DNA from: Liolophura sinensis
Taxonomy: Eukaryota > Mollusca > Polyplacophora > Chitonida > Chitonidae
Direction: 5' to 3'
Assembly (NCBI RefSeq): GCF_032854445.1
Contig: NC_088298.1
Span: forward strand, 11,457,504 to 11,521,503
DNA: 64,000 nt
Below, piece after piece: positions 13,395 through 26,060 of this stretch. The notes under the pieces were generated by a model that saw nothing but the letters and a program-made list of their open reading frames with translations, was not told the DNA's origin and did not search any database. The position numbers and the translations under genes are program-made. Numbering within the stretch: the stretch's first letter is position 1; each line of letters opens with the position of its first letter.

Positions 13395-16300
13395 ACGTTT
13401 AAAACAGTCTGAATGTTTCAAAGTCTTTAAGTTTACACAAATTTTAATGTTTACATGCATAATTAATCTTTAATTTTGAAAGAGATTATTCGATGGATAT
13501 TAGTTGTTTAACTGTGCTCTTTCTAACATGTTAGTATTAACAAATGTATAAATGACACAAACATTGAAAATTTCTCCAGTTTTAAGACGTTTGGTGCACG
13601 TACGTGTTGCAGGCAGGCATTCTGATCTGCAGAAGGCAGCATTTAGAGCAGGTGTTCAGGCCTAAGCTCACAGCTAGTAATGTCGTAATCCCATAGTACT
13701 CGGCCTTCGACAAGTGTGGGCCTGTATGTCTGGAGATTAGAGACTACACTCTACAGACAGCCAAATGGGAAGGTTGTCAACGTTACGGGGATAAGGGCAG
13801 TCGGGTACACTAATGTTAAAAGGTTAGGTCAAAAAGGAGGGATCTAACGACTTTAACAATCTTTTGAGCTCAAGTAAACACTAATCGAGGCTGCAGGTAG
13901 ATTCAACAGGTGTGTAAATATGGAGTTGCTTTGAAAACACATCATAGGCTAAACCTGCGCGGCTTACAGTCTGGCGTGCTCAATGTGTTAAGCAGAGGGA
14001 GCGTAGTCTCGCTCTTACCAGACTGTTTTGAGGTACTCTACCTCACCATCACGGTCGCCTAATGTGATTTCAGGAAGACTGCCCATGGACAACGACACGG
14101 TTATGACAGACATAAGGATGGCACATTCATAAGCACAACGATAAAATAATAGTACAATGTGTCTAACGTCATCACGTGAGCCTAATGCTGACCACTGCGC
14201 ATGTGTCTGCCGTTATTGTCTTACATCAGTTGAATGATCAGATGCAAGTGATACAACTGTCCAAGAATCGGTACATCGCGAAGTGATTAAGACTTAGCTG
14301 CGCAAATAAGTACATGAGGCAATGTAGCATTGCTTTTGCCTCACTTTATGCGTTTCATTTCTATTTATTATACAGAAATTTATTCTTGCTTATTAACTTT
14401 GAAATGAATTTCCAGCACAAGTGTTATATTCTAAGGTTCATTAACACAGTCTGGAATGACAGCTATGTGTGGCTTTCCAACCTCAGAATTAACTTGTGCA
14501 CATAGTTGTTTTAAATTTTCGACATTTTCCTCTATATTCTAGGTTAGCAGTTCTCCGATTATATCTCCCTCGCTACTTTATTTTATAAGCTTATGAAGTC
14601 CAACCTTGATTTTAATTTCCTGCCATTATAGTCTCGTTCTCAAATATCCCTACGCTTTGCGTCAGTATCCGCGGGAAGTTTCAAAGCATTTATCGCGTTT
14701 TCCAACACGACCTATTTTCCCTTACCCTAAATCATCCGGCAAGCAGTAAATTCCTTCTTATCTATGTAAAATTTGCTAAAGCAGCCGTCATCTAGCAGCC
14801 ATTTTACTCTGTCAGGTGGGTGGCCCCGTAGCTAACGTATTTTCAAAATGACGACCGATTCAAGCAGAGCGTATAACCTGCGCGGACAGGAGATTGGGGC
14901 TAGACAGCTAAAGCATGTAGACATGGAATACAAACGGTCTCCGCTCAGGGTCGGCTGGCAGAGGACGACTTAGACAACACCCAGCCGCTGACAAACAAAG
15001 CGAAAGCTGGGCATATCTAGCATCTGCACCGGATGACACCGGCTTTTCGTCCAGGTATACAATGAAGAACGGGAAATGTCACGCAACAGAGTTAACGGGA
15101 AAAAGAGTCAGCTGTGATTGAGATGTCGGTGGAGCCGTACCATCCTCCGCGGATTAACACAAGCCTCTGCGCCACCTTCTTTTTCTCACCTTTGTCTGTT
15201 TGCCTGTCTACTGAGTTTTTAAATATAGATTTGAGACGGTTAGAAAAATTATCATATCGTTATTGCAAATGGACATCGCTGACTGCATATATATATATGA
15301 AAACAGCAGTGGGTTGCGGTTGTAAATTCTCGGGAACTTTCGGGAGATCAAAACGTGCGGCTGTTTATATAGCCCAGTTAGTTACTGGAGATAAATATCT
15401 TCGTATTTACACGTTTGTGGTTTACTTTCGCTCCGTTTGGATTTTCTGTCGACACCACATGTAGCGAATTAAGCATGTAAAGCAAACAGATGTATATTCC
15501 TATTTGATCTGAAGGCTCTGGGATCTAAAATGCCATAATGACACAATGTACCCACATACAGGTCAACTACAATTTCTGAAGACACACACGTCAATCATAA
15601 ATGGTTGTACAGATTCAACTTGTTATAGTCTTAAAGGAAAAGACTCTAAAAATCGAGGTGGGCATCACAAAATAGACCACTTAAAACTATACATAAATAT
15701 ACTTTCATTTATTGTTTTAGAATTTTGTGAAAAAGGGTTAAAGGCGATCAGACATTTGAATTCTAGGGTGGGTTTTATGGACCATACTGTTAGAGGTTAG
15801 GAAGTCACAGGAAGTTTTTTCAACTCTAACCACGACATTGAATGTTGGAATAACTCTATTTACCCATGAGTAAAAGATTACTGAAATAATGTACCCAAAA
15901 ATTCCTTCCTTCTGGTGAACATCAGGAAAAACAGGTGATGTGACGTCCGAGTTCCTAGATAGGTATTTTTCCGCATAGTTTTCATTTGTCTTAATGATGA
16001 ACCGTACTTCATATTTTAGCTGTCTGTTACTTTAAAATGTTCAAAATAAAAGCGACCACTAGTTAGATTGCGCAGTTGTGAACTACCCTAATCGTTGCAC
16101 ATGCGCACAAGCTCAGTTACCAGATTTCCAAACCCTCTCTGCCTGTAGCTGCAACGATTCGCCCATATTGTGATCTCACCATAACGACATCAGCTAATGT
16201 TTGTTCTTCATAACCTTACTGCATATGCGCAACTGGTTATATGTCGCTCTTAAAGACCATCTATCAGCCGAATTGGATACAGAACTTTTCATTACCGCGA

Positions 16301-19300
16301 AACACAGATACGCATTATGGCGGAAGATTCGTTTAGACACGTAAAACTAAATGACGGTGACATATACATCTCACTTGTGCGCCAGACTGGGCCTTGTAGC
16401 CGAGATATTTCTGGTATTTTGATATTGAAATTTGTGAACGTGGACTGTTGGTCAGAGTGTTGGTCTCAGAGGAGTGTGAAAAGCAGGAAGCTCAGTTGAA
16501 AGTATGTCTTACAAAATGCCAGAGTACGTTTAAATATGGCGCATCCGTTTGAACTGACCGCACGCATGCGCCTGGGCAGCTAAGGGTGCTTCGATTTAGA
16601 ACCTTCAAATGTAAGGTTTATATGGTTTTGGATTAGTTTTGGGTTTCGAATGGCTAAGTTTGCTTAACCAAAGTGTTAACCAAATGGGTTTTTTTTTAAT
16701 TAATCAAAATTTTAAATTTCATTATAATGGCTAGCGTATGACCCAGCAAGTTGAAAATCACAACAGCGCTTGGTTAACATAAGCTTGGTGTAACGATCTT
16801 CATTTAATCAAGCTATCGTTGTCCGATATCATCTATTACGAAGCCTGTAGCAAGTATCAACCTTGCTGGCAGGAAGATGAATATACCCAATCTCAACAAC
16901 TACATGGTCCAAAAATAAACCTTAAAATCAGATTGCAAATTTGGACTTAAAATCAAAAACTGCTTAGAATCAGCCCCCAGGTGTGCTGCACTTCCCGCAG
17001 ACATTGAATATGCTGGTTGTGTAACATATACAGCTTGTTATCTGATGGAAAGCCATCTTTTAAAAATGACAGGTTATACTGTTGAATTTTAATTAAGATT
17101 GATCGATAGCAGAGTTTTTGGCCCTAGAGAAATAAATCTAACCTGCAAATGACCTATCTGTATATGCTCAGAAAAATTTAATCTGAAAGCGTCTTCAGGA
17201 CGTGTACTTAACTGGTAAATCTGTCAATATTCCAATCCCACTACTGGTCGCTAGAGGTAAACCAATACCTACCTTTTTTTTTTCCTTTTTTTTTCTTCCT
17301 TTTTTTTTGTTCCTTGATTAATTCGATGCCGCGAATTCTTTATCACATGATTAAATCGACAGAGACGACTGTTGTCTTGTCTGCCTTCACCCGGCTTCCG
17401 ACGATAAAACAACCTTTGTGCCTTTATTAATATGCCAGTTTACTTTTTGTCTATTGATCAAACCGACAAAATGGATAAGGTTTGTGTTTGTTCTAACTTT
17501 TTTTTTAAAACTCTGAAGGATATCGTCATATCTGGTGTGCTCGTTTTGCCTGCTCCCGTTTATCTGGAGAAGAATTAATAGCTGATTAATATATTTTATT
17601 AGCACTGGATGATCGAACATGGATAAGTCATCTTAATTCCTCAGCTCATGTGTTTCCAATCTGCGTATTTCCACCCCCTCCCCCGCTACTTTTTGTCACG
17701 CAGAAAATACACATATCGTATGGTATTTTCTTTTGTATACATTCCACTAGGTATTTAAATGTAGGACACAACTGTCCCGTCTGTTACTTGCCATTATCGT
17801 TGATTACAAACCTGTACACACCAGGCACTTAGCAAACACTACAAATGAGAGGCTCGTGTCTTCTCAGCTAGACAGGCACATGCAACAGTAATGGCTATTT
17901 TAATGGTCTTCAAGAGGCAATTGTCATAGCTATACACGATTAAAACTCGAAACCCTGTCCGGGAAGGCTTGAATTGCATTATTCATGTAGATTTTGCTTT
18001 GCATTCTAGGCGTGTAGAAGCTTACGTAATTCCTTTATGTACAGAGCGACCTCCTGACATTTGTAGCGTTACGTAACCGTGTGGTCGCTAAGGAGCTCAC
18101 GTTCTGCGGACGAGATGTCTACAAATGGGAACACGGCACAAAGGGAGTTGAAGGTTACCAAACCACACGTCTGTCTCGTACATTGCTCAGTTGGCTGATG
18201 GCAGTGCAATTACGATAATTAATAGCAATACGAGCTTTTAAACCTTGTGCTGCTTATATGAATAATGAGTGTAAAGTCCATCAAGCAGTCCTGGGTATCA
18301 GAATTGGGTACCAGAACCAGGAACTAATATACTAATGATTATACTATGCCTCACTGTTAACACGTGAAATGTATCGTTCTCATGCACCTTACAAAACATG
18401 TCGTTCTTTAACTTTATAAATCATACTCGACCAAAGTTCAGACTCCATTACCCTTGAAGAGTACGTCACATTGTCAGTCATCTTTTTGTGTTAAGTGATC
18501 ATAAGAAAGAATGGGTCTCTCCATTCTTGGCATTTGAAACTGTACACCGATCTTGAGGCCTTGTGTACAAAGCGAGGTATTTTATGCCAGTGTATTGTAG
18601 GTCGTACAAGTTGAGACATCGTAGGCCAAAATTACGCTGTAAGTGTAAGACATTCAGGTCACAACATTATCGATTGGACCAAAAAATAGATGGAATGATA
18701 AAAAAATAAAATAATAATAGTAATAATAATAAAAATAGGTGGATTAATCGAAATCTTGAAGATTCCGTCTCAGTTTATTTTTGTCCAGATTTGCGTGTGA
18801 CGTTGTACAAGTCAAGTGGTTAGTCCGGTTAACGCGGGCGTGGAAGTCTTCTTTGTTGATACAACAATGCCATCTTGTCTCGATTTCACGTGTTATCTGG
18901 AGGGGGATGTCGAAGGAGGGGGAGGTATTCCCGACAAAAACGACATCATCACCAGACCATAGCCGCAAGGTGTCGCCGCCGCTATACAATGAGCCGATGT
19001 GCTTATCTCCAATATCACTTCTTCCTATGTGTCATGGAGTGACGCGCACTCACGGATTTTCTACACTGTGTAGGGCATTACGATCTCTTGATGCGTGGCG
19101 GCAACATGCTAACAGTACCAGAAAACTTAGTCACCCGGAAAGCTTCGGCCCCATGACCGACGATTCGTCTTTAATTAGAGTCCTTTTTTCGGGTCTAGTT
19201 TTTGACCCACAAAATAATGATCAAAAATGGCTACATAGCGTGGCAGGCTAAATTTATGGTCGTCTTTTTTTTACTCGGTCTTGATCGCTAAACTAAATCT

Positions 19301-19767
19301 ACATAAGTGATATAAAAAGAAAGTCTAGCCAGATTGCTCTCATATTTTTTTATCAATGTAAACTGACAGGTACAGTCTCCGGGCTTTTCAAGCTTAAGGC
19401 TTTAAATGCCCAATTAGTAACTTATCGAGGAAATTCTCTGTTGAAGAAACTTCATTGAATCGCCTGCCCTTAACGTACACGTGAGTTTTTGGGTACTAGA
19501 GAAATGCATGGTACTCTCCTGCTTTGAATATGCACAGATATTTAAGACTTTAAAGCAAAGCTGTTGTAATACGACCTGCGTGTAACGGATCTGAATGGGG
19601 GGACATCGCAGATGACAAATAACTGACGGTATTTTATTTAGAGCTACAGTATGCCCGTAAATACTTAGTATTTTTGCTTTTTTTGGCCATTTCTTATGTT
19701 GGACATAAGCGGATTTATTTGTTTTCCCCTTGCCTTTGTCGTTACTGTCTACGAATACTTGAACTCA

Positions 19768-19798
19768 CGCTCTTCCCTTCTTACTTTCTCTCGACAGT
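19768..19798 (+). promoter_or_regulatory. Splice acceptor before the innexin coding exon
   Basis: A pyrimidine-rich tract (tcttcccttcttactttctc) is followed by cgacag, then one base, then the ATG at 19799. The coding exon therefore seems to start one base before the start codon, leaving upstream exons untranslated. The acceptor is strong by eye, but no transcript evidence is available. Confidence 0.65.
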
Positions 19799-20998
19799 AT
19801 GATTGGCGTTTTCGGAAGCCTTGCCTCCTACAACAAACTCAAGGGTAGCAACGATGACGACTGGGTTGATCGTCTGAATCACATCTATACTGTGGTCTTG
19901 TTGGCCATTTTCGCTGTGTTCGTCAGCACAGGGACGTATGTGGGCGACCCTATACAATGCTGGTGCCCTGCGCAATTCACAGGTTCCTACGTGGCCTATA
20001 CCAAGTGGATCTGCTGGGTGTCGAACACTTACTACCTCCCAATGGAGAAACCCATACCCGTGGAGATACCCACCCGTGAGGACCGCGAGTTGACCTATTA
20101 CCAGTGGGTGCCGGTAATCCTGCTCTTCATGGCATTGCTCTTCAAAATGCCCTGCGTATTCTGGCGTATCTTCAGCAGCGGTTCTGGCGTAAATCTGGAG
20201 AAGGTCGTCGATCTCACGGTCGCCAGTCAACTTGGCTCGCCGGAAAAACGCGAGGAGACCATCCGACACATCGCCATCTACCTGGATCGCTGGCTGGAGA
20301 CCCACCGAGAGTACCGCTACAACATGTACGTCAGGATGCGCCAGAGACTGTCGCGAGTTTGCTGTTTCTTCTGTGGAAAACGTGAGGGAACCTACCTAAC
20401 CGGCTTCTACCTGGTCATCAAAGCCCTCTTCGTTGCCAACGTCATCTCCCAATTTTTCCTGCTGAATGGTTTCATGGGTGGATTTTACAGCGTATACGGT
20501 TTCGAGGTTATCCACGGCCTGATGAACAACTACAACTGGAAGGAGTCATACCGTTTCCCGAGAGTCACTCTGTGTGATTTTGAGATTCGTCAGCTTCAGA
20601 ACATTCAGCGTTATACTGTCCAGTGTGTCCTTCCCATCAACCTGTTCAACGAGAAAATCTTCATCTTCATTTGGTTTTGGTTCGCTTTCGTGGCCGCCAT
20701 CACGACCGGCAACTTCCTGTTCTGGTTGTGGCGTGTTCTTTTCAAGAGAAACCGAAACCAGTACGTGAAGAAGTACCTGAAAGTCATGGATCAGATTCAC
20801 ACCACAGAAGACAAGAAGATCTGCCAGAAATTTGCGGATCAGTATCTCCGTGACGACGGCCTCTTCGTGCTGCGATTGGTTAGAAAGAACTCCAATGAGA
20901 TGCTTTTGGGCGATCTCATCCGGGAACTCTGGAAAATATTCTGTGCCAAGCCGTTGGTTAGGAAAAATTCTGAAGATTATGATGAGTCACAGGCTTAA
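19799..20998 (+). CDS. Innexin (invertebrate gap-junction channel subunit), 399 aa
   Basis: This is a complete open frame of 399 residues, a normal length for an innexin. Innexins form hexameric or octameric channels in the plasma membrane that join neighbouring cells or open as hemichannels. The family signature YYQWV stands at residues 100-104, at the start of the second membrane segment. The four hydrophobic segments are near residues 31-47, 104-122, 203-221 and 286-310. The first outer loop has C54, C56 and C72 and the family-like stretch CWVSNTYYLP; the second has C259 and C276, matching the conserved loop cysteines. The N-terminus (MIGVFGSLASY) is typical, and the C-terminal tail is short and charged. 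The coding region has no intron. The start is firm because it follows a splice acceptor by one base and keeps the conserved N-terminus. Family members are numerous in lophotrochozoans, so I give no paralogue number. An in-frame antisense open frame over its 5' half is a shadow. Confidence 0.96.
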   Translation: MIGVFGSLASYNKLKGSNDDDWVDRLNHIYTVVLLAIFAVFVSTGTYVGDPIQCWCPAQFTGSYVAYTKWICWVSNTYYLPMEKPIPVEIPTREDRELTYYQWVPVILLFMALLFKMPCVFWRIFSSGSGVNLEKVVDLTVASQLGSPEKREETIRHIAIYLDRWLETHREYRYNMYVRMRQRLSRVCCFFCGKREGTYLTGFYLVIKALFVANVISQFFLLNGFMGGFYSVYGFEVIHGLMNNYNWKESYRFPRVTLCDFEIRQLQNIQRYTVQCVLPINLFNEKIFIFIWFWFAFVAAITTGNFLFWLWRVLFKRNRNQYVKKYLKVMDQIHTTEDKKICQKFADQYLRDDGLFVLRLVRKNSNEMLLGDLIRELWKIFCAKPLVRKNSEDYDESQA

Positions 20999-22980
20999 CG
21001 TTGACATTCCCACGCCTAGTCAAGCTGTCAATCTGTCAATCAAACAATCAGGCCTGTGTGGACGGCAATACTTCTGGTGTGGCTTCCATATGACCTTGCT
21101 TCAGTTAAGATTAACTTTGGGGGCTGCTTTGATTTATACATTATCCCATCGATGATTCATGTTTACTCACTGGACTTCGTAGTCGTTCAGAAATGTTCAT
21201 TCCAGACTGGTGAAAGAGACTTACAGATGCCATTCCTATGACAGATTGCGTTCATCAACATCCAGCTCAGAAGTCGGTCAACCAGCCAGTCAGCCAGTCA
21301 GCAAATCATTCCCAATATCTCCCTGAATTTCCCCAGACTTCCTGAAAACTGTAAATTTCCTTAAAGTTCTTGATCTCTATATTTGCTAAGCAGTTCTTGA
21401 TGTGACTTTGAGAGCAACAAACAGGGTTTGTAATAAATTAACTTTTGGTTGGTGCTCTCTCTGGTAGCAACAGAACTTTTGAATTACATACATGAAATGA
21501 GGTTATTTTTGCTGAACAATTGCATTTCTTGTTGATGACTTTGCATTAGAACAGTTTTGAGAAAAATCGAAAGAAATCAGCTTTATTTATAGCCAGATAT
21601 ATTTCAGGTTTTTCGTCAAACCTTTACGGAATGGGAATTAAGTCATTGCATTTATTCATATTGAAACCAAATTTGTTTGTCGGAATGTATGGTATAACAT
21701 GTAAGCATTTTTTGATATTTGAATTGGATGCAAGGGTTGTTTATGATTTTTTATGTTTGTTTTGCTATAAAGTTCCCATGAGCATAGTTCTTTTCATGTC
21801 CATACAGCTATGACACTGCACTTAATAAGTTGTTAGCATCTGCAGTTGGGATATATACTGTGGGGCATTTTGGGCATCTTTGTTGTTGCAAAGGTTCGAT
21901 TCCGTTTTATGTCTGAGGCATTTTGGGCCTGTTCTTGTTGTAAAGATCTAATACCGTGCCCTCTCTTCCATGTGTTATGTTTTTAGTGTTTTAAATGCCC
22001 TGATTTTTTGGCTTAAATTCAGTCCATGGACTTATGCAATATTATCTTGGAATCATGACGTCTCGCGTACTTGCAGTAGCATTGTTTGTTTCTGCAATGA
22101 CTTAAGTTTCGTTGATTCCAAACCTTCCAGGAAGTGCATTCTACAGCTTATGTATTACTGTTTTTATTTAAATATACTTTACCTTCTAAATATGTCTAAA
22201 TGAAATATTGCAAAAATTTTGACCTTAGTTAATAATTCCCTATGACCGGGTTCTTGATAGACAATCAACTGATCAGTTAGTTAAAGAATCGCCGCTAGGT
22301 TGTTGCAGGTTATGAATTTATCTTATGGTACAATTAATATTGCTAGAATTACATATTTTTCTGTCAGTGATTTGCCATGAAATTTGCCTTGTACTTGATA
22401 CTCTGGTTTTCCTTGAAATGCATTCAGTACGACACATGTTTGGTTATTGTTTACTTATTCCTGCTTGTATTAGACGTGTAAAAAATGTAAGCAATTTTTT
22501 TTTTTTAAACTAGAACATTGCCTTCTGGTGTGAGAGCATTTGATAAGAGTGTTGATGAGCATATATATTTTGTATACACTTATAAATTTCACGGCGGGTG
22601 AGAAGATTTCTTCCGCTATTATCTGCAAAGCCATGTGATATACCAACTATTATGCAATTGGTGACGTTGTTGTTGTTGTAACATTCATTCCTGTCATTAC
22701 CCGAGATATTTAGATTTTGAAGTCTTCCGTTGAAATGAAGTGCACAAGATATTTGATGATGTTAGATTCGAATGCTTGGCGTGGGTACTCATTTTTTTCC
22801 CCGATGATGACGTTCCTTTATCGTAATGAAAACTGGACATAGTTATGGGATGTGCACTGTCAGATAAAATGTCCGGATTTAATCCGCAGCTGTGGCCTTC
22901 CAACAAGACAAGATTTACCTGCTAAACCGAAATCTGGTGATATTATCGCTTTGTAAATAAAGGCCAAAAATAACGGACGT
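20999..22980 (+). other. Probable innexin 3' UTR with candidate poly(A) signal at 22956-22961
   Basis: The 2 kb after the stop are T-rich with no coding signal. The canonical AATAAA at 22956-22961 is a plausible end. A second AATAAA lies at 23256-23261, and others occur further on, so the true end is uncertain. The open frames here are T-rich and repeat-like and I do not accept them. Confidence 0.45.
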
Positions 22981-24254
22981 AGGATAACTTATTATAAATT
23001 GCCTCTTATATGCAATGGCTGTGTGTCTGTTTCCGACAATCAACTATATATATATATATATATAGGAAAGCCAAAAGACAAACAAATTTTTGCTTTGGCG
23101 TGTACTTACGCAGGTTGATTATCAGTCGATCAACCAGAATTGGTTACTAATGTCTACAATAGAGCTTCGTCAACTTTTGCTGGTGGAGAATAGGTACATG
23201 TTACATCTTGTAAATTGGACACATCTTTCGAGTTTTTGGTGCGTTATGTCTTGAAAATAAAAGGAGTAACAATGAACAATTGTAAATTGTCCAACGACTC
23301 AAGCAGTCGTCTGTATGTATTAGTGTAAGGTAGAAAGACGAGATAAAAGGGTTAACGTTGTTAATTGTTATTTTTTCATATGGACAGTTCATTTAAGTGT
23401 TTGAACATTTTTTTTTTGTATTTGTTATAAATGTTCATGTTTCATTTTATATTCTGACATTATTGCATGCGTTAGCTTATAAGTTTAAATTGTTGTAAGA
23501 AATGCGTCTCAGAAATCGCGTGAATGGTTGATCGGGGATGAGATTACGTCATCGAAAATTATTAATCATGTGATTTCCAGTTTAATTCTTTTATGCAATG
23601 AAACGATGTGTAACATATGAAGTATAAACCAATCAAATGAGGAATACATGAGGAGTTTGGATGAGTTTATTAGTCAAGGTGTTTATGAATAATACTTTCG
23701 TTAACCCCATGGGATCAAACAAGATTTGAACGACGTGGCGCAGGTCTAGAGAGTGACAAAAGCGGTCAGGCATTTGTTAAAATTTGTGGATTTTGTGTTA
23801 CAACGGCCTTGTCTTGCAGAAAAGTGGAAAAAACTGCTGAGTATACTAGTAATATATATACATAGTGGCCTCCATCAATCATCTCATCGTTCATCTCCGA
23901 TAACTTGTAGCGCATGCGTGCATTTATGGTTTGCGGGGAAGACATAAACTATGCACGTTATCCAACTTGAAGATATGTATTTGGAGAATTTTATTTTAAT
24001 AAAATGTTGCTTTGAAACTAAACTTATTAAGTAATGTCGTTATTTTCATTTACCTGTCACAGAGCTCTGTTCTAATCTTATACGGAGAAACGACTTCTAC
24101 AACGTAACATTCTGTATACTCATGCATTGGCAGTTTCATCCATTTCAATGAGCTTCTTGTCAAGATGCGGCCGAAAACCTTGTCACTTTGTCAGTGTGAC
24201 ACTTCACTCACTCATCTATTTAAATCCCTCTCCAGGAACACACAGGATACTTGT
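22981..24254. other. Intergenic, nothing recognised
   Basis: AT-rich DNA with a short (TA)n run near 23046-23065. There is no coding signal or element that I can name. Confidence 0.5.
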
Positions 24255-24310
24255 CTTTTAACCGTCTTTCATTAATGAAACGTTGAGCAAGGCGTTAAAC
24301 CATCAGTCAT
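24255..24310 (+). repeat. Possible SINE tail
   Basis: The end aaggcgttaaaccatcagtc resembles the aggcgttaagccataaccag tail at about 31040-31076, suggesting a further short retroposon family. The head is not visible. Confidence 0.35.
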
Positions 24311-24322
24311 CAACCAAGAGGC

Positions 24323-24665
24323 TTAGGACAGCGAATTTGGCTCTTTGAAGATACCTGTGTTCGAATCATCGGACACATGAGATACTGGTTTAATCCTCCT
24401 TGGACAGGGAATTGTGAAGATTTGCTTCTCTGTTGCTGTCTGGGGCTTTAATAGTGGAAATAAACGATAGAAAACCATTGTAGCGCTGTTCAGGTGGTTT
24501 CGCTGTAAGAGTGCGAACCTGCGAGTGACATCAGGATCGATCCAAAGGCTGGTGGTTTTCTCCAGGAACTCGACAATTGCCTTGAGAAGGCGTTGATCAC
24601 CGTCTATTATAATCAATCCTTTTTCGATGGCGCCATAATTATGTTCTGCGGGCTCTGCCCGGTTG
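24323..24665 (-). other. Orphan open frame, possible exon or pseudogene fragment
   Basis: A minus-strand open frame of about 110 residues has a coding-like composition, for example KGLIIIDGDQRLLKAIVEFL and NHLNSATMVFYRLFPLLKP. It ends at a stop at 24323-24325. The first 30 residues of the longer frame (upstream of 24665) are only the translated reverse of a SINE fragment, so the true start is unknown. An AG (cccgcag) just before the coding-like part could serve as a splice acceptor. I do not recognise the family. It sits between two retroposon fragments, so it could be a last exon, a retrocopy fragment or chance. Confidence 0.3.
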
Positions 24666-24744
24666 CCTCCCACAACAATGCGGACATTGTAATAGTAAAA
24701 GTGAAACATTCTTGAGTACGGCGTATTCAAATAAATGAATAATT
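24648..24744 (+). repeat. Degenerate fragment of SINE family 1
   Basis: It keeps cgggctctgcccggttgcct, gtgaaacattcttgagtacg and an AAAT-type tail. It is diverged and lacks the tRNA-like head. Confidence 0.75.
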
Positions 24745-26060
24745 ATGTCTCACGGATATATGAAACATAAATTGAATTTAAATTGCAATGTTTTTCTCTG
24801 AAAACTCTCGGCCAACTCTGGTTTCAGCCAAACAACAAATTTACCACCACTGTATGAGTGTAGTAGCCTTGACAGTCAATCAATCAATCAATCAATCAAT
24901 CATCTCCTATCGCAGATGATTTAGTACACATAATAACCACACGGATAGTACAGTTGTATCGTTTGTGATATACGTCTCCATAAAAATGATCCAAATATTG
25001 TATGTTTAAGACCATGCAAAGCGGAACAGCTCCAAAAAATTAACCACCGCTTGTGGTGTGGTATCTGCAACACCACCTCGCGTTAGGTCGCAGCTGAATC
25101 AGCGGAAACTGGGTTCGAACTCTTGACCACATGGATTTAGGATCCGATGTGCCTTTATATTGAAGGTGACTGTAACCGCATAGCAAGAAAATAAATATAT
25201 TGAAATCAAAACAGCAGCAACATTTCTTGGTTTTTGAAACTTTTATTTGGGGCATTTTGTGAACATATAATGTGGCGACTAGCTTTACCGGCTAGTTCAC
25301 CGGCTGTAATTAATAATACAGTGAACACAGGCGCGAGGCTTATAAGCTCCAATAAATAATACTTTTTGCTGATCATTTATAGGCACTCTCTATTCAGACA
25401 TGCAGTCAAAGGGAGATCACTCTCAAATAACTTACTTCCACGCAGAGTAGCCGACCTTGCTCGCCCGTGTTCTCATCTTGTTGTCTAGCTCATTTAAGAA
25501 AGTCTAAAGACCTAAATATTGAAGTAGTAACAATATGTGATCAACGTATCATATCGATGACTTTTGCAGGGTAGTCGCAAAAAATTAGATCTTTGACAGT
25601 CAGTCAAACAACTAGGATATCTATTGTATGACAAAATCTGTATTTTGTGCGGGACTGGAATTCTTTAATTCAAAAACAAAATATAAAGAATGATATCAGG
25701 TGTAAATAAATGTATGTTTATATCTTATATATATTTCAGTTATAGAGGTATACTTTACATGAATATTAAAGGGAGGTCACCTTGTAATATATGTATGTAT
25801 ATATATATATGCTTCGGGTTTTACGTCGTGTACCATAAAATATATGTCTATTTGCTTTGGGATTTTACGACGTATACCATATAATATATGTCTGTATGCT
25901 TGGGGTTTTACGTCATATACCATGTAATATATGTTTGTTTGCTTGGGATTTTACGTCATATACCATGTAATATCACCCAGCATCTTTTGCATACACAATT
26001 TAACATAAAACCCTTGAAAAACCATCCAAAGAACATGTATGCATTTACACATATATAATA
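24745..26060. other. Intergenic, low-complexity patches and one short tandem repeat
   Basis: It holds a (CAAT)n run at about 24879-24901 and about four copies of a 43-44 bp unit at 25790-25972. I see no coding region. Confidence 0.5.
25790..25972 (+). repeat. 43-44 bp tandem repeat, about 4 copies
   Basis: Each unit contains a variant of gcttgggattttacgtcata followed by taccatgtaatatatg. The unit is conserved in length but diverged in sequence, so the array is not recent. Confidence 0.8.

Larger units (their letters stand above)
1..19780. other. Long stretch with no recognisable coding region
   Basis: I see no conserved protein motif, no run of exons with matching splice sites and no RNA gene here. 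The open frames are short, overlap on both strands and show no family resemblance. The stretch holds a foldback element (444-857), a run of 16 C (1210-1225), small tandem arrays (1511, 2631, 5626 and 13305), a truncated SINE (4684-4871) and AT-rich unique DNA. The innexin downstream begins immediately after a splice acceptor, so at least one of its untranslated exons must lie somewhere in or beyond this stretch. I cannot locate it. Confidence 0.6.

Noticed and set aside
18781-19251. 156-residue plus-strand open frame and an overlapping 81-residue minus-strand frame
   Set aside because: No recognisable domain, no splice partners, and both strands are open over the same bases, so chance is the simpler reading.
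19781-20305. 174-residue minus-strand open frame opposite the innexin
   Set aside because: It is the antisense shadow of the GC-rich innexin coding region, with no family resemblance.
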